Source of the DNA: Nitrospira sp. CR1.3
GTDB lineage: Bacteria > Nitrospirota > Nitrospiria > Nitrospirales > Nitrospiraceae
Length of the DNA stretch: 64,000 nt
Assembly: GCA_014055525.1 (NCBI GenBank)
Contig: WIAH01000008.1
Span: forward strand, 62,001 to 126,000
Direction: 5' to 3'
The notes under the pieces were generated by a model, which was not told the DNA's origin, made no database searches, and saw only the letters and a program-made list of their open reading frames with translations. Positions 31,695-41,400 of the stretch are shown here, piece after piece. Numbering within the stretch: the first letter of the stretch is position 1; each line of letters begins with the position of its first letter. Both the position numbers and the translations under genes were made by a program.

Positions 31695-33939
31695 CGACCC
31701 GTACCTCCATCCGATCAGTCCGATCGCTCTCGACCGGCCATTCTCCGCGCGTCACCACGGCGCCGTCTTTGAACACAACGAAGCTGTTCCAGCCGTAGAA
31801 AAACAGCAGTCGCGATATCGTTGACGCCGCCTGCGGTGTCATGGCGTACAGCAACGTGATCACGCTGCCCGGTCGATCCACCCGATGACAACTGGCGAGC
31901 AACGCCGTTCCTGCTCCTTCATAGACGACGCCGTCTACCAGGAAGCTCCGATCGACCAGGCTGATGCGGTTTCCGCAATGCGGCGCCAGAACCGACTGGA
32001 CTGCCGCGCGCGATTCACCGCTTCCCAATACTAACACTGACCCTTCTCGCGGCAACAGCGGGTCTGTTCCAGCCGGGACGACGGCGGTCCGTTCCGACTC
32101 CTGCTTGCGGCTGTCCTGCCCCTCGATACGTTTAACGAGTTCACGAAACGGATGGGGATTCGTCATTGAATCTGAAAATGCGAGCATGACGGTCCGGTGC
32201 GGATCGGTTACGTAGTGATTCAAGACGGGCGGCAATGATCGACGTGAAATCCGGCGCATCAGCATGGCATCCGGATCGAGCGCAACCTCCTCAGGTCGAC
32301 CCTGCAACTGAACGGTGACCGTCTCTCGAGTTTTGCCCATCTGAATAGACACGGCATGCTTGCGGCCGTCTTCCGATCGGACCTGCAGCTGCACCGGTGC
32401 CTGGAACCGAGGATCGGGTTGAGTGATCGTGGCATTGAGCTCAAACGCGTCCGGCGTGACGTCGGCGAGCGGATGAGCGACTGCTCCGGTCAACGACAGT
32501 GACGGCGCGCCCGCTTGTTCAATCCATTGCGCGAAAAACCAGCGAAGATCCCGTTCGCTGGTTTCGGTGAATAGGCGTTCGAGATCGCGCCATTCGGCAT
32601 GGCGTCCGAGATACTGGGCGATCAGACGCCTGATCGCGGCCCAGAACGGCTGCTCCCCCACTTCCTGCCGCAATAGATGAAAGACCATAGCGGTCTTCTG
32701 GTATCCGATCGCGTTGTCTCGCTCATCGTGTTTTTGAGTGAAGCGTGCCACCGGATAGTCGCGCTCTGGCGGAACATGCAGATTGTACCCCCGAACGAAG
32801 AGCAGTCGTTGCTCCCGGGCTTGCGATGGGTCGCTGGACAATTCGTGCCAGTAGTAGTTCGCCAGATATGTCGTCAGTCCCTCGACCCAATTACCACCGT
32901 CCATTCGGTTGAACACGCCATTGCCGATCCAGGAATGAACGATTTCGTGCCCAAGGGCATAGGGTTGAATATAGTGCCGCTTGATGACACCGCTGCCCAA
33001 CAGCGTAAATGAAGGCATACCCAACCCGCTGGCGAAGAAGTTTTCCACGACGCCGAATGTCTCGAAGGGATACGGCCCAAGGAGCGGAATGTACGCGTCG
33101 AGATAGCGCATGGTAGCGTCGAGATATTCTTCCGCAAGATGCGCGTCTTCCGGAAAGAGATACGTGGCCAATTGTATGGGCTGGCCCGTCTTGGCGGTCC
33201 ACTGTCGCGTTTTGGTCACAAAGCGATTGGCCGCAAGGGTAAGCGCTTCACTTGGTGCGGTCGAATTCCACTCAGTGAGAAGCAGTTGAGGATCACGACA
33301 TTGGTCGGACGCGCAGGGTAGAGTCGCGCGCGCCTTCGCCTGTGTGACGGCGGTCCAGCCCTCCGGGAGGGCCGCACGAAGCGTATAGGTGCTGAGAGAC
33401 CCTGGACTGTCCGGATACCATTGGCTTTCGCTGCTGAGATAGACGCCCTCCGGCCCGATGTGGCCGGCCGTCTCGCTGGGAGTGACGAAGCGAAGATGCC
33501 GAGGCTCTTTCGGCGGGTCATTGATGGCGCCGTGATAGGCAACCACGATTGTCATCGAGTCGGCAGTGACGGCTGCCGCAGGAATTGTGATCTGTTGGTT
33601 CTGCGGAACAGCCGTGTCGCGCTCAACGACAAAGGGAAGCTCACGCGCCGGCGTCTTGACCCGGCGATCCTCCGACACCAGAAGAATCCGATCCACCGTA
33701 AGTGTCGGCGCGAGCGAAAACCGGATTGCCCGGCGGGTCTGCGAAAGCTTGAGCGAAACGCGATCCTGCCCGATCAGTTCGTGATTGTCCGGGTACAGCT
33801 GCACGAACAGATCGTGATGCTGAATAGCGGCCCCCTCAGCGCCAGAGAGAGCATCTGCTGCCCAACCTATATTTGCGTGAAGGAAGATCGAAACGAGAAA
33901 GAGGAGGACAAACCGAGACGCGCTGCCTTCGGTCACCAT
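31672..33939 (-). CDS. M1-family zinc aminopeptidase, secreted
   Basis: 755 residues with an N-terminal signal peptide (FVLLFLVSIFLHANIGWA). The zinc site is complete: His331-Glu332-x2-His335 (GHEIVHSW) and Glu353 (WVEGLTTY). The exopeptidase GAMEN loop is not seen; the equivalent place reads SGLGMPSFTLLG, so aminopeptidase activity is not certain. The last ~170 residues form an extra alpha/beta domain (SVLVLGSGESRAAVQSVL, GSVITLLYAMTPQAAS, FVVFKDGAVV) not found in classical M1 enzymes. It starts 10 bp after the double-receiver gene. Confidence 0.85.
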   Translation of the reverse strand: MVTEGSASRFVLLFLVSIFLHANIGWAADALSGAEGAAIQHHDLFVQLYPDNHELIGQDRVSLKLSQTRRAIRFSLAPTLTVDRILLVSEDRRVKTPARELPFVVERDTAVPQNQQITIPAAAVTADSMTIVVAYHGAINDPPKEPRHLRFVTPSETAGHIGPEGVYLSSESQWYPDSPGSLSTYTLRAALPEGWTAVTQAKARATLPCASDQCRDPQLLLTEWNSTAPSEALTLAANRFVTKTRQWTAKTGQPIQLATYLFPEDAHLAEEYLDATMRYLDAYIPLLGPYPFETFGVVENFFASGLGMPSFTLLGSGVIKRHYIQPYALGHEIVHSWIGNGVFNRMDGGNWVEGLTTYLANYYWHELSSDPSQAREQRLLFVRGYNLHVPPERDYPVARFTQKHDERDNAIGYQKTAMVFHLLRQEVGEQPFWAAIRRLIAQYLGRHAEWRDLERLFTETSERDLRWFFAQWIEQAGAPSLSLTGAVAHPLADVTPDAFELNATITQPDPRFQAPVQLQVRSEDGRKHAVSIQMGKTRETVTVQLQGRPEEVALDPDAMLMRRISRRSLPPVLNHYVTDPHRTVMLAFSDSMTNPHPFRELVKRIEGQDSRKQESERTAVVPAGTDPLLPREGSVLVLGSGESRAAVQSVLAPHCGNRISLVDRSFLVDGVVYEGAGTALLASCHRVDRPGSVITLLYAMTPQAASTISRLLFFYGWNSFVVFKDGAVVTRGEWPVESDRTDRMEVRVDEKRLVR

Positions 33940-33949
33940 TCAATAAGTT

Positions 33950-34735
33950 TTAGCATTCGCGACAGACGAGCACAAGCTGGATGATGGACAGCATCCGCTC
34001 CAGATCGACGGGTTTCGTGAGTACCTCCTGTGGATGCAGAGCCCAAGCTTCTTCGAGCACTTCTTCGTCGTGGCTTCCGGTAATAATGATGACGGCCCCG
34101 GCGAATTCCTTCTGGCGAAGGCGGCGCATCATCTCCACTCCGTTCATGCCTGGCAGGAACAGGTCGAGCACAACGAGGTCTGGCGGCGCCTGCTCGATCA
34201 TCGAGAGCGCATCCGATGCGTCTTTCACTCCCAGCGCCCGATAGCCTCGCAGACTCAAAAACTGAACGAGTAGATCGCGCACCAACTGTTCGTCGTCCAC
34301 GACCAACACCGTCTCGCCCGTATCGGCGGCAGGGCCGGTTACTGCTGCGGCTCGTCCATCCGCAGCCGTTTTAGCCGGATGCTGCACCACACGATTGACG
34401 CCTTCAACGAGTACATCGAGCGAGAGTCCCTTACGCACAAAATCCGTCACGCGCAACGCTCGAGCCTGGTTTTCCTGCACTTCCGTGGCGCCTCCGCCCA
34501 AAATGATGACCGGCGCGTGAGGGTCCATCGCGCGGATCTCCTTCAGCACCGTGAGACCATCCATTCCGGGCATGCGGAGATCGAGAATGGTCACCCGCGG
34601 AGCATGCTCGCGGAAAAGCGTCAGTCCTTCTATCCCGCTGGTAGCCGTATGCACTTCATACCCATGGCGGGTCAGCACGGCTTGCAGGAGGTCGCAGTTC
34701 ATGCGATCGTCATCGATGATCAGAAGCTTTACCAT
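33950..34735 (-). CDS. Double receiver-domain response regulator without output domain
   Basis: 261 residues from the ATG at 34735 (GAGAGGACGTG upstream). Two CheY-like domains joined by an Ala-rich linker: LLIIDDDR...TILDLRMPGMDG with VIILGGG (the usual Thr/Ser replaced by Gly), and VLVVDDEQ...VVLDLFLPGMNG with IIITGSHD and TKPVD. There is no DNA-binding or enzymatic output. Likely a phosphorelay intermediate or a regulator acting by protein contact. No histidine kinase is adjacent; the hybrid kinase at 3253 is 30 kb away. 102 bp after ftsY. Confidence 0.9.
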   Translation of the reverse strand: MVKLLIIDDDRMNCDLLQAVLTRHGYEVHTATSGIEGLTLFREHAPRVTILDLRMPGMDGLTVLKEIRAMDPHAPVIILGGGATEVQENQARALRVTDFVRKGLSLDVLVEGVNRVVQHPAKTAADGRAAAVTGPAADTGETVLVVDDEQLVRDLLVQFLSLRGYRALGVKDASDALSMIEQAPPDLVVLDLFLPGMNGVEMMRRLRQKEFAGAVIIITGSHDEEVLEEAWALHPQEVLTKPVDLERMLSIIQLVLVCREC

Positions 34736-34837
34736 CACGTCCTCTCGCAGTCGCGAACGACCGCATTGCACAGAGCCAAGCGTAACATACGACTTGTGGC
34801 TTGAGAAGGAAATGACGGGATCCGACAGAGTTGACCG

Positions 34838-35761
34838 CTAGGCAGTACCGAGCAGCGCGTCCACGAATGCCTCCGGCCGGAAATCCTGCAAGTCCTCGGC
34901 CGACTCGCCCACCCCGATCAGCCGCACCGGAAGCTTTAGTTCATCCGCAATCGCCGCGACAATCCCGCCTCTAGCCGTGCCGTCCAGCTTGGTAAGCGCG
35001 AGGCCGGTTACGCCGGCCGCCAGCTGGAATTGGCGGGCCTGAGCGAGAGCATTTTGTCCCACTGTCGCATCGAGCACGAGCAGCACTTCATGGGGCGCGC
35101 CGGGCAATTCCTGTCCGATCACTCGGCTGATTTTTCGTAGTTCATCCATGAGATTGGACTTGGTGTGGAGGCGCCCGGCCGTGTCGATCAAGACGACGTC
35201 GACATTCCGCGCCTTGGCTGCCGCCAGACCGTCGAAGGCCACCGCCGCTGGATCAGCTCCATGTCGATGGCGAATGATCTCGACTCCAATACGGTCAGCC
35301 CAGACTTGTAGTTGATCGATTGCCGCTGCCCGGAAAGTGTCGGCAGCGACAAGAAGCGGGGTCCGCCCCCCCTGCAGAACGCGTTGGGCGATCTTCGCAA
35401 GCGTGGTTGTCTTCCCCACTCCGTTCACACCGACAGCGAGAATGACAAACGGCTTTGAACTCTCGGCTATCAGGTTTTCCAGCGAGGGTCCCGAGGCGGG
35501 CGTGAGCACATTGAGAAGAGTTTCTTTCAACATCCCTTGCACAAGGGCGGCTTGTGAGGCATCAGTCCCGTGAAGCGATCGCTTGAGTTGCTCCATGACA
35601 CGATCCACAACTCGCGTACCCAGATCGGAAGCAATGAGCGCGGCTTCAAACTCCTCTAGAAGCGCGGGATCGGCAGCACGCCCCAGGAGCCGATCGAGCG
35701 AACCGCGGACAACCGAACGTGTTTTCGTCAGACCGTCGTTCAGCCGTTGAAGCCATCCCAT
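34838..35761 (-). CDS. ftsY: Signal recognition particle receptor FtsY
   Basis: 307 residues: short form, without the long acidic A domain of E. coli FtsY. N domain (1-~85), then the SRP GTPase G domain with G1 loop GVNGVGKTTT (111-120), the insertion-box motif DTFRAAA, DTAGRLHTK (G3), TKLDGTARGG (G4) and a C-terminal GVGE/DLQDF closing motif. FtsY docks SRP-ribosome complexes at the membrane for co-translational insertion. Same strand as ybeY, 22 bp downstream. Confidence 0.96.
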   Translation of the reverse strand: MGWLQRLNDGLTKTRSVVRGSLDRLLGRAADPALLEEFEAALIASDLGTRVVDRVMEQLKRSLHGTDASQAALVQGMLKETLLNVLTPASGPSLENLIAESSKPFVILAVGVNGVGKTTTLAKIAQRVLQGGRTPLLVAADTFRAAAIDQLQVWADRIGVEIIRHRHGADPAAVAFDGLAAAKARNVDVVLIDTAGRLHTKSNLMDELRKISRVIGQELPGAPHEVLLVLDATVGQNALAQARQFQLAAGVTGLALTKLDGTARGGIVAAIADELKLPVRLIGVGESAEDLQDFRPEAFVDALLGTA

Positions 35762-35783
35762 AGGAAGATTCTCTCGACAGTTT

Positions 35784-36248
35784 TCACCGGATTAGAGAAG
35801 GGATCTTGCCGAGCTTCTTCAAGACCATGCGTTCCCGACGAGACATGCGAAGCGCTTCCGACTTGCTCCGTTCATGATCGTATCCGCAGAGGTGGAGAAT
35901 GCCGTGAATGAGCAAGCAGGCCACTTCTTCTTCAAATGGCCGATTTCCCCTGCGCGCCTGGCGCACAGCCGTGGGCACAGCGATCACGACATCCCCCAGC
36001 GATCTAGACACGCGATGAGAGGCAGGCGGCGTCTCAGCTTCCCGCATAGCAAATGCCAATACATCAGTCGTTCGATCTTTCCTCCGATATTGTCGATTCA
36101 GGCGGCGCATCCGTCGATCGCCCACGAACGTCAAGCTGATGTCCGAAGACGGCTCGTTCACTGTGGACAGGATTGCTGAGACGAGCCGAGCGACCTGCGG
36201 TCGGTTAACTCGCACCGTCCGGACGTGACTCTCCACGAATGCCGGCAT
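35784..36248 (-). CDS. ybeY: Endoribonuclease YbeY (rRNA maturation factor)
   Basis: 154 residues from the ATG at 36248, which overlaps the phoH stop codon (TAATG); a start at 36266 is also open. The single-strand RNase signature is HGILHLCGYDHE with three zinc-binding His. YbeY acts in 16S rRNA 3'-end maturation and ribosome quality control. The stop-start overlap with phoH and the position before ftsY match the common phoH-ybeY pairing. Confidence 0.94.
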   Translation of the reverse strand: MPAFVESHVRTVRVNRPQVARLVSAILSTVNEPSSDISLTFVGDRRMRRLNRQYRRKDRTTDVLAFAMREAETPPASHRVSRSLGDVVIAVPTAVRQARRGNRPFEEEVACLLIHGILHLCGYDHERSKSEALRMSRRERMVLKKLGKIPSLIR

Positions 36249-37318
36249 TAATGGGGCTGGCCCCAAGGGCCCTTGGGAATCTGCGGAGAAGCGGATGACG
36301 CTGCGGTCCGACCGTGAGAAGAAGACGATGGGCGTCGCCCGGAAGTGGCTGATGTCTGATTCGGGATCTGACCGGAACTCTCATGGTGATCATAGGCTTT
36401 GATAATGTCCTGCACAAGTTTATGGCGGACAACGTCGCGCTCGTCGAAGTAGACGAATTGAATCCCGTCCACGTTGCGAAGAATCTCGCGAACTTCGATC
36501 AGACCGGACACTCGTTCCGGGGGCAGATCGATCTGGGTGATATCCCCGGTTACGACCGCTTTAGAGTTGAATCCCAGCCGAGTCAGAAACATTTTCATTT
36601 GTTCGGCCGTCGCGTTCTGGGCTTCATCGAGAATGACAAACGAATCATTGAGTGTGCGACCTCGCATGAAAGCCAATGGCGCGATTTCGATGTCACCTCT
36701 CTCAATCGCCCTCGTTGCACGTTCCATGTCCATCATGTCGAACAAGGCGTCGTAGAGAGGACGAAGATAGGGATTCACTTTTGCGTACATGTCACCGGGC
36801 AGAAAACCGAGCTTTTCACCCGCTTCGACGGCGGGTCGAGCCAGGATAATTCGGCTGACTTCCCGCCTCATTAACGCGCTTACAGCCATTGCCATCGCCA
36901 GGTAAGTCTTGCCCGTTCCCGCCGGGCCGATGCCGATCACAATGTCGTGCGTTTCGATTGCTTCGATGTAGGCTTTCTGCGTCGGGGTCTTCGGCGCGAC
37001 GAACCGCTTCTTCGTCACGATTGTCGTGGCCGTCGAGAGCAACTCTTTCAGAGGGGTTTCCGGACTTTGCTTGATGGCGGAAAGGGCGTGGACTATATCT
37101 TCAGGCTGAAGCAGCATCCCCTCATTGGCCAAACCCGCGAGTTCAATCAGAACACGTTCCGCATGGCGAGTGGCATCCGGAGTTCCGTCAAGCGTGACTT
37201 CCTCGCCACGCGCCGACAGCCGTACTCCGAGGTCGTCTTCAATCAGCTTGAGGTGCCGGTCGTGATGACCGAACAGGATGGCGGTATTGGTGCCTTCTCG
37301 GAGCTTGAGTTTTCTCAC
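36248..37318 (-). CDS. phoH: PhoH-like ATPase
   Basis: 356 residues. An N-terminal KH-like part (~20-70), then the PhoH ATPase with Walker A GPAGTGKT (131-138), Walker B SFVILDEAQN and a TGDITQIDLP sensor motif. The last ~40 residues are low-complexity Ser/Pro-rich (SGRRPSSSSHG) and not conserved in the family. Associated with RNA metabolism together with YbeY. Upstream: a 101-bp gap to the lipoprotein gene. Confidence 0.94.
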   Translation of the reverse strand: MRKLKLREGTNTAILFGHHDRHLKLIEDDLGVRLSARGEEVTLDGTPDATRHAERVLIELAGLANEGMLLQPEDIVHALSAIKQSPETPLKELLSTATTIVTKKRFVAPKTPTQKAYIEAIETHDIVIGIGPAGTGKTYLAMAMAVSALMRREVSRIILARPAVEAGEKLGFLPGDMYAKVNPYLRPLYDALFDMMDMERATRAIERGDIEIAPLAFMRGRTLNDSFVILDEAQNATAEQMKMFLTRLGFNSKAVVTGDITQIDLPPERVSGLIEVREILRNVDGIQFVYFDERDVVRHKLVQDIIKAYDHHESSGQIPNQTSATSGRRPSSSSHGRTAASSASPQIPKGPWGQPH

Positions 37319-37419
37319 GCAAATGAGACCGGGTGCTGTGCCGCTGATCTGGATCTATTGTATCAAACGGGTGAAATGCCTGACAACATATGGGTGGGGA
37401 CAAAACAGAAGGAGTCCGC

Positions 37420-38358
37420 CTAAGACGCCGCTGCAGTCTTTGGTGCGATCTCAAATTCCTGAAACGCCCACCCTTGGTGATCGTCCCTCACCACCACTCT
37501 TACCCGGTACGAGCCGTTCGAAGACGGAGGGATGGCCCATTGGAGGCGACCGGTTCGTTCATCGATGGTCATTCCCGGAGGCGCGGATTCCAACGAGAAC
37601 GTCAGAGGATCGTTCTCTGCGTCGCTTGCGGTAACACTGTATTCGAACAGCCCTTGACTAACAGTCGCAGGCACAGATGAGGTGAACTTCGGCGGATGGT
37701 TCGAAATGGTCACCGGTTGAGCGCGCACTTCCTTCCCCGTTCCCTCTCGATCGTGTGGAACGACGGCGACCGTCACCACATCTCCACGCGAGAAGCCGGC
37801 TGTGTCCAAGCGATTCTGTTCACCATCAAGCACCACCTGGGTATTGCGCCACCACTTGTAACTATATCGAACCTCATCTCCGTCAACGTCGTTTCCTTCC
37901 GGCGCCACCTTGATCTGCTCCCCAATTTTCGGTTCCTTCGGCTCAAGCATGACGGTTTGGATCACCGGGGGCGTGTTGCCGACCGGCACCTCGGCGGCGC
38001 GAACAGATTGTCCTCCGACCTTGCCGTCATGGGGCGTGACCTCAACACTCACACGATCTCCGCGCTTCAGACGCTCGGAACTGAACGTTGCGGAGGACTC
38101 GCCCGAGACCGGAGTGCCGTTCACGAACCACCGGTACCGAAAAGTGACCTCGTCATGGTTCGGGTCTTTGGCCTCGGCAACCGCAGTCACCACACCTTGT
38201 CGGACGATCGGGTTGGGGACGAGTGTGATGGAATGAATGGTGGGTGCCACATTATCGGCCGGATTTCCCGATCCATCTTCGTACGGAGATGGATCGGGAG
38301 TGCACCCGAGAAATCCTATGAGTGCAGCACCGGTTAGGAACGCTCTTGACCTCGACAC
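37420..38358 (-). CDS. Lipoprotein with Ig/cadherin-like repeats
   Basis: 312 residues. Lipobox FLGC with Cys19, followed by acidic and proline-rich sequence, so an envelope lipoprotein. Three beta-sandwich repeats follow: two closely similar (IHSITLVPNPIVRQGVV...DEVTFRYRWFVNG and IQTVMLEPKEPKIGEQI...DEVRYSYKWWRN, each ending in a GDxVxVxVxPHD strand), and a third with the putative-Ig pattern SAPPGMTIDERTGRLQW. Such proteins bind surface polymers or pili. It sits just after pilY1 on the same strand and may belong to the pilus operon. Confidence 0.85.
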   Translation of the reverse strand: MSRSRAFLTGAALIGFLGCTPDPSPYEDGSGNPADNVAPTIHSITLVPNPIVRQGVVTAVAEAKDPNHDEVTFRYRWFVNGTPVSGESSATFSSERLKRGDRVSVEVTPHDGKVGGQSVRAAEVPVGNTPPVIQTVMLEPKEPKIGEQIKVAPEGNDVDGDEVRYSYKWWRNTQVVLDGEQNRLDTAGFSRGDVVTVAVVPHDREGTGKEVRAQPVTISNHPPKFTSSVPATVSQGLFEYSVTASDAENDPLTFSLESAPPGMTIDERTGRLQWAIPPSSNGSYRVRVVVRDDHQGWAFQEFEIAPKTAAAS

Positions 38359-38426
38359 AACAGCCTCATGTCCTCGCCAGCGGGACGCTGCATCCAGGTT
38401 AAAGATGCAGCGTCATGGTTCCTCGC

Positions 38427-41400
38427 TTAATCGCGTTGATTGATCCAAGAGAGATACCGGCTCGCGACTGAAGTTGCGGTTCCTGTATTGACGCAGTTGA
38501 TCGCGCCGGTACTGGATTGCGAACAACCCTTCACGCCGCTTGTGCTGCCGCTGCCGGCTGAGCCGTCTCCCTGACTTCCCAAGTGAATGGCCACGGTCGT
38601 CGCTAACCCTTCACCGAGACTCGTCTTGTTATTGATGTTCTGTCCCGTCAAGCCGACAATCGGCGAGCTGTACGCTCCGCCTGACACATAATACAGAGCG
38701 TAGAGATTGCTCGACCCTGCCGCGACGCAGACGTCGTTGCTGGGCAGGAAGGTCGGGAAGAAGACGATCCCTCCCAGAACCACGGGGTTTGCCACGGATC
38801 GTTCACTCGGGCCGCTGGCCGGCACCGTTAGTTTGGTGAACCATCCTTTCTTGCTCTGAACGAGTGAAACAAGGGACCCGTATGTACCGCCCGTCGGCAT
38901 CGCGGGAACGCTCGTCACTTGTTGCGTGGTCGTCCCATCGCAGGTTCCGTTGCCCAGTTGACAGATGGTCGCCGTCGACATATCGATCAGCTCGTTGTTG
39001 AGGGTGTCATCGATGCGGCAGCTCGTGATGGTCGAGTCGTTACACCCTCCAGAACCTTGCAATACCGGGTCCTTGACACCGACCAGGAATTGAACTGAGT
39101 TGTCGACCTTGTCTCCGGTCCCACTCAATTGGGTGTAGTACCTGCCCGTTCCGGCGAAGACCCAGGTATTGCCGACTTCATCTAAGGCAATCCCGGGGGC
39201 CTGCGGCACAGGACCCAGCGTGTTCTTGGTCCCTCCAGTCGCATTTTTGAACTGATGGAGAATTTCCGAAGGGGCCCTGGTCGGCGCAGGAGCCGTACCT
39301 CCTGATGGAACGCCCCACAAACCAGGGTCGGTATTGCACACGGGGCTGGATGCCTTCCAGCAACCGGTCGTGAGACGAATCAGCTTGCCCTCCCATGGAG
39401 AGGCGCTGATGACTTTCCCGCCATACACGACATCAGCGCGATAGTCCAAGTCTCGATCCATCGATGCGAGATCGCCCACGAACGAATTGGGCGGGCTGGA
39501 TAAAGTCCCTCCCGCGTCAAAGATCGTCACGGTTGTTGAAGCCGCCGAGGTGATCCGGTCCTTCAAGTTGACGACATACATCTTCGCGACTTGGCCGACC
39601 CCTGCATCGTAGCTGGTCGCCCCGGATCCAAAGACCACAAACCACTGAGCGTCGCTGTTTTGCGTCTTGTCTCCTCCCAGCGGACGGACACGGACCACGC
39701 TCGGATAGCTCATGGTCAATCCCAGGTTGGTGTCCGAATAGCTCCAGAGCAATTTCGGCAATTTTTCCGGGTTGGTGATATCCAAGACAAAATAGGCGCT
39801 GAAGAAGGTCCGCGCGGCATCGGCCACTGCGTCGTTGTTGAAGTCCGCCGCGAAGGTCATCGGCGTGCCCTGTCCTCCGGTGCAGCTCCCGCAACTGCCG
39901 CCCATGCGGAATCCGCCGATGAGGATCGTCCCCCATCCGTTGGGGTGATCCGCGTCGGGAGTAAAGACTCGCGCATCGGTAATCTTTGGTTTCAAATCAA
40001 CGTAATACACATGGGTGTAGGACGGATCAGCTAACCAGCGCAGATGCGGCAGCAGTTCTTGGGGAATGAACGACCACAATTCGTCGCCCCGGTTCACACC
40101 TCGACCGTCCGCGGTGGTCGAATTGGAGAACCAGCCGTGTTCAATCTTGGTGGTGGTCGAAGCATCATCGTCCTTGTTGTAGAATCCTACATTGAAGGCG
40201 TGCAGCATGCCGTCGTTGGCGCCAAGATAGGCTACCTGACGGCGATTCTTGTACTGTTGATAGAACGCCACATATGACGCGTCACCATAAAGGACGTCGA
40301 ACCGCTCCTTCGGACCTGCCACGACCACTGGTGTCGAATAGACTGAATCACCGAGTTTCCAGACCATCGAGGTCGGAACGCTGCTATCGTTCTTCACGGT
40401 CAAAGTCCGATCACGGAGGCCGGTAATTTGTGTGCCGCGGATAAAATTGATCACGTTGGCAGCCGTGTAGACAGCTGGGGCTCCACCTATATTCAGGTAT
40501 CCGGAAATCTTGCTCTGGTTGCTTGTGTCGAAAGAAATGAATTCTCCCGCGGGAGCAGTTGAGAGAGCCGAACTCACCACATTGTCGTTATCAAGATCCA
40601 CCCAGGTGTAGATGTATCGATTGGCGGGGGGCATGATGGCCAAGCGGCGTCCCCCTTCCCAAATCGGAGTGATGTCAGTGATGGATTTGTCGCACTGATG
40701 GGGGGCATCGTCGCAGAACGCCGTATCGAGGATTCCATCTGGTGGAATTGACGTGTCTCTCGTCGGATCGGCTTTTCCGTCGCCATTAGAATCGATATAG
40801 ATATCCACAGCGAGTCTGTCGTTGATCACATCATAGCGCGTGACGACGATGCGGTCTTCGTTGAGAACTAGACGACCATCGCCATTGGTATCTTCGCGAA
40901 GGTTCCCATAAGTGTCCACGAACAAGCCGTGCACATAGCCGGCATACTTGATCTCGCGAGTCCCTTCGAACTGCGTCGGATAGAAATAGGATTGATAGAG
41001 TGCGCCTTCGCCGCTGGTTGAGGATGACAGGACCGATGCCGCAGTACCGGATGACGTCTGGTTCAGAATCGCCGCGAAGGCTGCTGCCAGCTTTCCTTCC
41101 AACTCCAGGGGATTCAGCGCGTAGAAGTAGGTGTCGGGGTCGCCATTGCCATCCGCATCCCACTCGGAGGTTTTATCCGGAAGGTTATAACCGGTGGTCG
41201 AAGGCTTATCACTATCCTTAAATCCGCCATACTTGGCTGCGTACCAGAGCGGGTCTTTCAATAATCCGGCATTCGAGCCGTTCGCGGTGAAAGTCCGTTC
41301 CGCCCAGATGTTGGTATACGGAGCCGTGGTGTCCGAGGTCCAGGCTCCCGCCGTATTGTACCGCTGACATTCAAGACCGTTTCCGGCTCCGGTGGGGATA

